A DNA stretch of 39,849 nt from NCBI GenBank assembly GCA_002297865.1, contig DBKX01000326.1, forward strand, positions 1 through 39,849. Reading direction: 5' to 3'. The notes under the pieces were generated by a model, which saw only the letters and a program-made list of their open reading frames with translations, did not search any database and was not told where the DNA came from. A program made the translations under genes and the position numbers. Positions 17,081 to 29,000 of this stretch are shown piece after piece (the first letter of the stretch is position 1; each line of letters starts with the position of its first letter). This DNA comes from Lachnoclostridium sp. UBA739 (GTDB lineage Bacteria > Bacillota_A > Clostridia > Lachnospirales > Lachnospiraceae).

Positions 17081-20000
17081 CAGAAACGGTATCCAGATGT
17101 TGAAGAAATCATTCCACTAACACCACTTCAAGAGGGAATTCTGTTTCATTGTAATAGGTATCCAGAAACTACAGCGTACCAGATTCAGGCTGGTTTTACA
17201 TTAGAGGGAGAATTAGAACGAGAGATTCTAAAACAAGCCATTGCATATTTAGTGCAGAACCATTCTTCATTACACTCAGCAATCTACGAAAGTGAGTGGA
17301 GTGGTGCGTACCAGATAGTATGCAAAGATAAAAATGTGCCAATAACCTACATGGATTATAGGCATTTAAAAGATGAGGAAAAAGAAAAACATCTAGCTGA
17401 ATTTTTAGAGCAGAACCGATTATTGAAATTTGAACTGGACAAAGGTCCATTAATCAGGGCTGCATGCATTCAGAGAGAAGAAAAAGAATATCAATTCATT
17501 CTGACATTCCACCATATTGCAATGGATGGATGGTCAATCAGTATCTTTATGAGTGAATTACAGGAGTATTATAAGAGACTATTAACCGGGGCAGGAAAAG
17601 AATATGTTTGCAAAGGGCAGAAGGAAAAAAAGTGTGGGCAGTTTAAAGATTACAGCAGACTATTGCAGACTAGAGATTATGTGACAGATAAAAAGTATTG
17701 GAAGCAGCTTCTGAGTGAGTACGACGGTAATTCCATAATTCATTCCATATCAAATATATCAGAAGAGAGAAATCTGAAACAGAAAGCAGCAAGTACAACA
17801 TTTAATAAAGAGAGAACAGCACTGATTCATACCGTATTAGCTTCTTGCCATTTAACCATGAGCAATCTGATGGAAGGAGCCTGGGGAATTCTCCTAAAAC
17901 AATATAATAACGTGGATGACGTACTATTCGCCAAAATGGTTTCTGGACGTGAAGTGCCACTAGAAGATATCGACCGAATTATTGGTATGTTTGTAAATAC
18001 TGTTCCTGTAAGACTTCAGTTATCAAACGACGAATCCATGCTTTCTATCATGCAGAAAATACAGAAGCAATCCAATGCCAGTTCAGAGTACTCAGCTTGT
18101 TCCTTGCCAGATGTGATGCAAGATGCAGGATTGGAAGCAGATATGTTACGAACACTGGTGGTATATGAAAACTATCCAGATGCTTTAAATGCTGGAGAAC
18201 AGCCATTTACCTATAAGCGTGATTTTGTAGATGAGGAAACTAGTTATGATATCACAGTTCGTGCTGGAGTCTATGAAGGAGAACTGACCATTGAACTGCT
18301 CTATAATCCAGTCAGCTATCATAACTGTGAGGTAGACTTGATATTAACGAATTATGTTGGATTAATTAATAGATTTGTGAATAATCCGGACATCCTGCTA
18401 AAGAATGTGGATATGTGCAGTGCCCAAGATAAGCAAAAGATAGATGGTTTGTTCAATCGTAGCGAATTCTCATGCCAGCAAGGAAGAACAATCATTCAGG
18501 CATTAGAGGATATGGCTGCCAAGACTCCAGATAGAAATGCAATTCTGTTCAAAGACAGAATACTTTCCTATAGACAGTTTAATGAGAAAGCAAATGGGTT
18601 AGCATATAATCTCCAAAGCCAATTTATCGGACCTGGTGACTTTGTCGTAATCTTAGCCCAGCGAAGCATGGAAATGGTGCTGGCAATCTTCGCAGTACTG
18701 AAAACAGGAGCTGCTTATGTTCCCGTTAATGTGGATTATCCACAAGAGCGTATTCAGTATATTGTAAATGATTGCAAACCAAAAGCAATTCTGGTCTACC
18801 AGTCACAAGAACTGGAAAATGTGGATGTGCCAGTTCTTGATTTAGAACAGAACAGTATGTGGGAAGGTGAAACGAGTAATCTCGGAATCATCAATAAAGG
18901 GACAGACCCTATTTACTGTATCTATACGTCTGGAACAACAGGAAAACCTAAGGGAGTTGTAAACCAGCATAAGGGATTATGGAATTTAATCAGCTGGATG
19001 CAGAAGGAGTATCCACTTGGTAAAGAGGATGCAATTATGCAGAAAACAACCTATGTATTCGATGTGTCTGCCAGCGAACTGTTCTGGTGGTGTTATGCAG
19101 GAGCAAGCCTTGTAATTCCAGAGCCAGAAGTGGAGAAAGACCCCGCAGCTATCGCTGAGGCAATTGAACGATATGGTGTTACCGTAATTGATTTTGTGCC
19201 TTCTATGCTATCAGCCTTTTTGGGAAGCATTAGCCATAACGAGACACTGCTTCAAAAGATACGAGGGCTAAAACATGTGATTGCAGCAGGGGAAGCGCTT
19301 ACAGTGGGAATTGTAGATGAATTCTATCAGGTTGCTAGAAAGATTGAGAGCAGCATGAAGCTGGCAAACATTTATGGTCCAACGGAAGCCAGTATTTATT
19401 CTGCTTATTACAACTGCCATGAACATATGGAGAGTGTTCCGATTGGAAAGCCAGTAGGAAATGCGAAACTCTACATTTTACAGGGGAATAAGCAATGTGG
19501 AATTGGCATTCCTGGAGAATTGTGCATCACAGGCGAAGGAGTGGCAAAGGGATATCTGAATCTTCCAGAACTGACAGCCCAGAAGTTTACGAAGAATCCA
19601 TTTGGAGAAGGCATGCTTTATCATAGTGGAGACTTGGCTAGATGGAATAGCGATGGTACAGTTAGGTATCTTGGAAGACTTGATGAACAGGTGAAAATTC
19701 GTGGATTCCGTATTGAGCTAGGTGAAATTGAAAGCAGCATCCGTCAGTTGGAGGACATTAAAGACTGTGCGGTTACCATTCGTGAAGAACAGGGAAGCAA
19801 GGCAGTCAGCGCTTATTATGTAGCAGATAAGAAAGTGGAAGGACAGGCAATTCGTGAAGCATTATCGGAGTTCCTGCCAGAATACATGATTCCATCTTAT
19901 CTGATGCAGATTGACAGGATTCCGATTACAAACAATGGAAAGCTCGATAAGAGAAAACTTCCTTGGATTGAGGCGATGAGCGAAAACTCCTATGCAGCAC

Positions 20001-23000
20001 CTAAGAATCAAGAGGAAGAAACCGTATGTCATTTGTATGAAGAGATTCTTGGAATTGACCGTGTTGGTGTAGAAGATGGATTCTTTTCACTTGGTGGAGA
20101 TTCCATTAAGGCAATCCGCATTATTTCTATGCTTAGACAAGCTGGGTATGAAATCAGCTTAAAACAGGTGATGGAAGGAAGAACACCGAAGAATATTGCG
20201 AAAGTACTGACTAGAAAAGAAGAAACACATTATGAACAGGGTGAGATAACAGGTGAAGTAGTACCAGTGCCAGTGCTTAAGTCTTTTGTAGAATGGAATC
20301 TTCAGAAGAAAGAGCATTTTAACCAGTCTATGCTCATCTTTGTTGGAGGAGCTAGTGAGGTACAGGTAAGAGAGGCACTTAAGGCATTAGTAGGACATCA
20401 TGATATGTTACGTGCCGTATATCAGAATGGAAAACTAGTGATACGTTCCATGGAGGAAGCAAAGAGCAGTGAACAGCTTTATAAGATGGAAGTCTGCGAT
20501 TACGGCATACAGACACAGGAGGAAATGTATCGTATCTGTGAAGAACAGCAGGCAAGCATGGATTTGTTACATGGACCAATGGTTCATGCAGTGTATTTCC
20601 AAAATGAAAAGAATTTCGGTGGTGCTTGCACGGACAAAAAAGCTAAGCAGAAGGAAAACTTTGTACTGCTCATCGTTCATCATTTAGTAGTAGATGGTGT
20701 GTCCTTTAGCATTCTAGCACAGGATCTTAAGACGGCTTGCAATCAGTTAGAAGATGGAAAAGAGATTGTGCTTCCTAAGAAAACAGCATCCTATCAGCAA
20801 TGGGCTAGTGTTCTGTCGGGAGTATGCAAAGAAAATGCAAAGAAAGATAAGCCATATTGGATTCAGATGATAAAACAGCTAGAGTCCGTTCAGTACGACC
20901 AGATAAATAAATGCGAAACCATGGAGACTGGTAACCAGACAATCTGCTTTAGCCTAGAGGAAGAATTAACAGCGAAACTTCTGAAATCCGCTAACCGCCC
21001 ATATGGGACGAAACCAGAAGAACTTCTGATCAGTGGATTCATAAAAGCAGTCTGCCAGACATTCCATAGTAAGAAGACAGGAATCTGGATGGAAGGACAT
21101 GGAAGGGAAGAGCTGCAAGAAGGCCTTGAAACAGACCGTACCGTAGGCTGGTTTACAACTTTATATCCATTAGTATTTGAGACAGGGGAAAACCTGGAAG
21201 ACTGTATCATTAGCACAAAAGATACCATGCGAAAAGTACCATCCTGTGGAAGAAGCTTTGGTCTTCTGAATGAGTCTAGGATTGCAGAACAACTGGTACT
21301 CAGCTTTAATTACCATGGTAAAGTCACAGATGAATACAATCCACATCACCTGCCAGCTGGCCAGATGATTGCAAGGGAAAATAAACTGCCATGGGATATC
21401 TCGATGAATGGAGCCGTGCAGAATGGAAAACTGGTATATACCGTTATCTACAACCAGATGCTGTTATCCAAGAATCAGATAAACGAATTTATAGAACAGT
21501 ATAAGAAAGTACTACAAGAGATTAGCAGACACTGCTGTACAGCTGCACAGGTTACAAAGACCGTATCAGACTTTACGGCAAATGACCTGAAACGAGAAGA
21601 ACTTGTACAGATAGAAAAAGCACTCGGCACAGCAAATGTAACCGATATTTATGGCTTAACGTCCATGCAAGAAGGTATGCTGCTATCCTGTCAGGTACAG
21701 GAAGATACACAAAATTATGTGATTCAGGCGGTATACGAGCTACAGGGACAGGTAGATGCAAACTATCTGAAGGAAGCATTTTCGTTGATGATAGAAAAGC
21801 ATCCAGTGCTAACAACCGCAATTTTCTACAACAACATGCCTAGACCACTACAGGTTACTAGCACAGGAAGACCACTGGAATTCACAGAGGCAGATTACAC
21901 AGCGTATTCACTAGACAAAGCCATGCAAATGGCAGAAGAACTACGCCAGAAGGACTTAGAGAGAGGATTTGACTTTGAACAGGATATGTTAATCCGAATG
22001 CATTTTATCAGATTAGCAGAAGGAAAGAGCCAAATGCTTCTAAGTTTCCATCATATCATTCTGGATGGATGGTGTATGAGTTTGATTCTAGGAGATCTGT
22101 TCTCTTATTATGAAAAACGAAACCGAGGGGAATCCTACGATAAGCTAGTTGAGGAAGCAAGAGCTGCCAGTCAGGCTATGACACCATACAGCCGCTACGT
22201 ACAGTATCTAGAGCAGGCAAAGACAAGCGAAGCATATGAGTACTGGGATAGACAGCTAGAAGCCTATGAAAATGAATCATCCATTCCAGCAGATGAGCCG
22301 GCAGAGGCTTCCAAAGAACAAATGAAACGTTACAGCATTGTGATTAAGCCAGAGATTACCGAAGGCATGAAACACTTGATGTCCGAACAGGAAGTAACGG
22401 CAAGTACCTTCTGTGAAACAGCCTGGGGTATTCTGCTTCAAAGATATAATAAAACAGATGATATCATATTCGATAAAGTAACCTCTGGAAGAAATGTTCC
22501 AGTAAAAGATGTACAAGAGATAGCAGGACTATTTGTCAACACTGTTCCATCAAGGATTATGAGTAGTGACGAAGTAACCATTCAGGAACTTTTAGCGCAA
22601 GTAAAAGAAGCAGATAATGATTCCGAACAGTATGCAACAGTAAGTCTGGCAGACATTAAAAAGCGGGCTGGCATTGAAAATGGTCAAGTTGGAAGCTTAT
22701 ATGCATTTGAAAACTACTACGTTAAGGAAAATGTAACAGGACAAAGTGAATATGCACTTAAGGCCCAGCCTGTTTACGCAAGGGAGCAGACAGAGTACCC
22801 ATTAACACTTAGCATGAATATGAGTGGGAATCAGCTGCATGCAGAACTGCTCTATAATCCAAATGAATATGCAGACACACAAATCGAGCGGATTCTGGTT
22901 CATTTTGAACAGATTCTTATGCAGATGGCAGAAAATCTACAACAGAAGGTTAGTGCATTGACATTGGTAACGGAGGAAGAAAAAAAACGTATCCTAACGC

Positions 23001-26000
23001 AATTCAATGAAACGGACAGAGGTTATAAAGAGTATGAAAACTCATTTAGCAGCCTGTTAGAAAAACAGGCAGAACGAATTCCACACAAGATCGCACTGAT
23101 TAGTCCAGAGCGGCAAGTGACCTATGAAGAGTTTAATAAGCAGGTAACCGATTTAGCAGCAGTACTTCAAGAGCGAGGGGTAAAACCAGGTGATTATGTA
23201 GCTGTCATTACAGAACGAAGCATAGAAATGATGATTGCAATTTACGGGGCGGTAAGGGCAGGCGCTGCCTATGTGCCAATTGATCCACGTTATCCAGAAG
23301 AGAGGATCGAGTACATTCTAAAAGACTGCAGACCAGCTATGGTACTGGTTTATCATGGCGATTGCAAACAAGGTTATCAGGTATTAGACTTAGCAGACAA
23401 GGAAAGCATGAAAGCAACAAATGTCTTTCAGCCAGTGGCATATGATGCGGATCGGATTCTATATGCGATATACACATCAGGAACAACAGGAGAACCAAAA
23501 GGTGTTATGAACTATCAGCGAGGACTGCTGAACATTATGTACAGTTTACAGTCTAGATATACTCTTGGGGAAAATGACACGATTCTTCAGAAAACATCAT
23601 ATTGCTTTGATGTTTCTGCCAGCGAAATATTCTGGTTTACTGTAGCGGGAGCAGCCTTAGTATTGCCAGAACCAGGAGCGGAAAAAGATCCAGAGAGAAT
23701 CAGTGAGTTAATTGAACAGTATAGCATTACAGTAGTAAACTTCGTTCCATCCATGCTACAGTTATTTATTTCTACGGCACAAGACAATCCAAAGCTTGCT
23801 AAAAAGCTTGCGGGTCTGCGTTATGTAATTGCTGCTGGGGAGGCGTTAGGAGCCGATAGCGTTACACAGTTCTATAAACTTATGACAGGCATTAATGATG
23901 AGTTTCTCATTGTAAATGCATATGGTCCTACCGAGGCAAGTATTTACGCAACCTATTATGACTGTATAAGAGGAACTAAGAAGGTTACCATTGGTAAGCC
24001 AGTGGATAACGGCAAGGTGTACATTCAAAACCAAGATGCACTTGCAGGAATCGGAGTACCAGGTGAGCTGTGTATCGGCGGTGCTGGCGTTGCCAAGGGT
24101 TATGTGAACCTTCCAGATATGACAAAAGAGAAGTTTGTTAACAATCCATACGGAACAGGAAGGCTGTACCGTACAGGAGACTTGGCAAGATGGCTTCCAG
24201 ACGGAAATATTGTGTATATGGGCAGAATGGATGAACAGGTTAAGATTCGAGGCTTTAGAATTGAGTTAAAAGAGATTGAAAGTGTACTGCGAGGCCAGAA
24301 AGACGTAAAAGACTGTGCTGTAATTGCTCACACAGATGAAACAGGAGATAAATCCATTCATGCATATGTTGTTTCCAGTAAACAGCTGGATTTAGCCAAA
24401 GTAAGAGAACAGTTAAAGGAAAAGCTTCCAGAATATATGCTTCCATCGTATATGATGCAGATAGACGAGATTCCGTTGACTGGCAATGGAAAACTGAACC
24501 GTAAGGCGTTGCCAAAAGATAAGGGACGAATGAAAACTGGGGAACACTACCAAGTACCACAAGGAAAACAGGAAACTGTGATAAGCCAGATTTTTGAAGA
24601 GATTCTTGGAATTGATAAGGTTGGACGTGACGATGATTTCTTCCTGTTAGGAGGACATTCCCTGCGAGCCAACCGACTTGCAAACCGCATAGAACAGGAA
24701 TTAGGCGTGAAAGTGGGCCTGAAAGACATTTTCAAAGAAAGAACTCCAAAGGAACTTGCCAAGATTGTGGAAGAACTTACAGAAACCATTGCAAGCGAGG
24801 AGCAGGAAGATTTACAGCACATTCCAACAGCCAAAGTAAAGGAATTCTATCCAATGTCCTCTGTTCAGAAACAGGTGTATCTGGCATCTCAGCTCGATAA
24901 GGAAGGTATCCTTTACAACATGCCACAGGTAATCCGCTTAGAAGGAAATGTCGTGAAGGAACGCTTAGAAGAAGCATTTACCCAATTGGTAAGAAACCAT
25001 GAGATACTCAGAACCCAATTCTTGATGCAGGAGGGGGCACTTGTTCAGAAGGTATTAGAAGACCGTACAGCACCATTTACCTTTGTGGAAGATAAGGAGG
25101 ATAGAGAGGAAATCGAACTGATTCATCAGTTTGTCCAGCCGTTTGATCTGGAAAATGATCCGCTAATCCGAATGGAACTTGTGAAGCAGACAGAAAGCTA
25201 TCTTTTATTACTAGATATTCACCATATAATTGGGGATGGCATGAGTGTTGGAAACTTTATAAGAGAGTTTATAGCACTTTACAATGGAGAAACGGTGACG
25301 CCACCTGAAAGACAGTATAAAGATTACAGTGAATGGATTGCAACTAAGGATATGGAAGGGCAGAAACAGTACTGGTTAAGCCATTTAGAAGGGGAACTTC
25401 CAGTATTAGAGATGCCTCTTGATTATCCAAGACAGAGTGAACAGTCTCATGAAGGCCAGACGGTACACATGACAGTAGATGAGGAGTTAGCACAGGATAT
25501 TCGAGCATTTACAGCAAAAGAGGATTGTACAGAATTTATGTTTTACCTTGCAACCCTTCAAGTGCTGCTTGGACAATACAGCAGACAGGAAGACATTATT
25601 GTGGGAAGTCCATTTAGTGGAAGAACACATGAAGATACAGAATCCATGCTCGGTATGTTTGTCAACACATTGCCGCTTCGTGGAAAGCCAGAGAAGAAAA
25701 AGACCTTCTCTAAGTTCTTAGGAGAAATCAAAGAAGTCTGCTTACAGGCATATGACAACCAGGAATTTACCCTAGAGGAAATTGTGGAAGAGGTTGTGAC
25801 AGACAGAGATTTGTCAAGAAATCCTTTGTTCGATGTCATGCTAGTTGTTCAGAACAACGAAGCAGTACAGGCTAATTTTAATGACCTTAAAGTAATAAGA
25901 GCGGAATCAGAGATTCGTGTGTCCAAGTTCGACCTGACATTTTATGTATACTACAATACAGGAGAGATTGCATTAGGACTTGAGTATAACAGTGATTTAT

Positions 26001-29000
26001 ATAAGAAGGATAGTGCAGAGCTGTTCCTTGAACACTTTATTACGGTTTTACGACAGGTAGCATTGAACCCAGAATGCTGTATTGGAGATATCCGAAGTGC
26101 TTCTCCTAAGGAAGAACAGCTGATTTGTACAGAATTTAATCAGCCAGTGAATCCATTATCCTATAAGACTTTGAATACCTTACTAAAAGAACTTGTACAA
26201 AGACCAGAAATGGCGGATAGAATTGCATTGATTTCACAAGAACACACAGTTACTTACCATCAGTTTTATGAGAGAGCGAACCAGATTGCAGATAAGCTTC
26301 GTAAACTTGGCATCCAGAGAGGTGACAGAGTAGCACTTGTGGCAGAGCGGAGTACGGAATTAGTTTGTGCTATCTTTGGTATTTTCTTATCAGGAGGTGT
26401 CTATGTTCCAGTTGGAAATGATGCACCAGAAGAAAGAAGAAATCAGATTCTAGAAGACAGTGATGTAAAGGCAGTAGTAAGCTGTTATGCTGCTGTAGAA
26501 ACAGCCTTGCCAAAACTTACACTAGAGGAACTAAAACCAGAGTTAGTGGATGAGGTTGTGAATGTGAATTGTCCAGAAGACCTTGCCTATATTATCTACA
26601 CGTCTGGAAGCAGCGGTAAGCCAAAAGGAGTTATGATTTCACATAAAGCAGCAGAAAGCCTTGTGGATTACCTAAGATACGATTTGGATATCGAAGCATC
26701 AGACAAGATTATGATGTTTGCGAATTATGTATTTGATGGTTCGATATGGGAAATGTTTATGGCGGGTTACAACGGAGTACCACTTGTGATTCCAACGGAT
26801 GACATGGTTCATGATCCAGAGCTTATGAAGGACTTTGTAGAAAAAATGGGAGTTACGATATCTTACTTCCCACCAGCATACTATCTGCAAAGCCAGATTG
26901 TACTATCAAAGTTTGTAGTCACAGCAGGTTCTTCAAGTAGTCATGATGTAGTGCAAAAGGCGATACAAAACAGTGATTATATAAATTCTTATGGACCAAC
27001 AGAAACAACAGTCTGTGCCACAAACTGGTTTATAAGAAAAGGAGACTCAGTACCAGACACTATCGCTATTGGAAAACCAATCCGAAACAAACAGGTTTAC
27101 ATTATGGAAGAGAACCAGTTATGCGGTATTAAAGTTCCAGGTGAAATCTGCATCGCAGGAGAAGGTTTGGCAGATGGATATGTAAACAGAGATGAATTGA
27201 CGGCTAAAGCATTTGTACAAAATCCACTGAGTGAAGGAAAGATGTATCGAACTGGAGATATGGGAAGATGGCTTCCAGACGGTAATATTGAGTATCTGGG
27301 AAGGATAGATGAACAGGTTAAGATTCGAGGATACAGAATCGAGTTAAATGAAATCAAAAATGTGATATTGCAAATTGACGGAGTGACTGTTTGCGAAGTA
27401 TTATATAAGGAGAATCAATATCATGAGAAATCATTATACGGATTCTACGTATCGAATCAGACAATAGGTGTCAATACGGTAAAGGAATGCCTAAGAAAAC
27501 AGTTGCCAGAATATATGATTCCATCCTATCTGATGCAGGTTAACGAGATACCTGTGAACAGCAGTGGAAAGACCGATAAGAAAGCATTGCTAGCCTACAC
27601 AGATGAGGCCTTATCCAGACGGGAGATTCTTTTACCAGAAAATGAGAAGGAAAGAGCAGTATGTGATGCATTTACGAAAATACTGGATATTGCAGAGATT
27701 GGAACAGATGAAAGCTTTTTTGAAATGGGAGGAGACTCGATTAAGGCGATTCGCATCATTTCCCTATTAAGAGAGGCAGGCTATGAGGTTTCCTTAAAGG
27801 AGATTATGAGGGGACGTACGCCAAGAACTATCGCGAACAGCTTAACAAAGGTGAAAGGATTTGAGTATAACCAAGGGGAAGTAACTGGACAAGTGCCAGC
27901 AACTCCAATGCTTAAGGAATATGAAAGATGGAAATTAGCAAACCCAGAACACTTTAACCAGTCGATAGTAATTGATGCAGGCAACTGTACAGAGCAGCAG
28001 GCAAGACAGGCACTTGAGGCAATTGTTCATCAACATGACATGTTGCATGCCGTTTACAAAAATGGTTCTTTACAGGTGTTAAGTACGAAAGAAAATGCAG
28101 GATTTGAACTTGGCTGCATAGTTCTTGATGGCAGCCAGGATGTTACAGTGAAGACCAGACAGATTGCAGATGAAGTGCAAACGAGCATGGATCTGGAACA
28201 AGGGCCACTTGTGAAAGCTGTACTTTATGAAGGATTAGAAACCAACTATCTGTTCTTATGCATTCATCATCTGATTGTGGATGCAGTATCCTTCCGAATT
28301 ATCATTGAGGATTTAAATGAAGCCTTAGCAGCACTTAGGGAAGGAAGAAAAATTGTACTTCCTAAGAAAACAGCATCCTTTATCGAATGGAGCCAGTACC
28401 TTAACAGATATGGTGAACAGCAGGCAGGAACATCTGTAGAATCCTATTGGACAAAGGTGAAGGAGCAAGTGTCCGATTATGGAATTGTTTACGATATGGA
28501 GGAAAGTAAAGTCCATGCAGAACATAGCATGAAAGAACTGTATTTTACAATTGATGAAGAAGTGACAACCCTTCTTACACATGAGGCGTTGAAGGAGTTC
28601 CATACGGAAGTGGAAGATATGCTTCTTAGTGCATTAGGACTGGCAGCTGGAGCTTTAACAGGTCAGGAAAAATTAGCGGTCTGCATGGAAGGCCACGGAA
28701 GAGAAACGCTGGAAGAGAAAATCAATATAGATAGGACGGTAGGATGGTTTACTGCTTCCTATTATGCAATTTTAGACTGCTGTCAGGATATTCCTAACAG
28801 TATCACGGTGAATAAAGATATTCTTCATTCTATACCTGATGGTGGATTAGGATGTGGATTTTTCGGTGAAAATGCAGCAGCAGATGTGTATTTTAACTAC
28901 TTTGGAGAATTTAAAGAGGCAAAAGAACTGCCAATTGCAACAGGCGAAAATATCGGAAGCAGTAACAGGCTTCCAGGAAACATAAGCTTTAATGGTTCTA

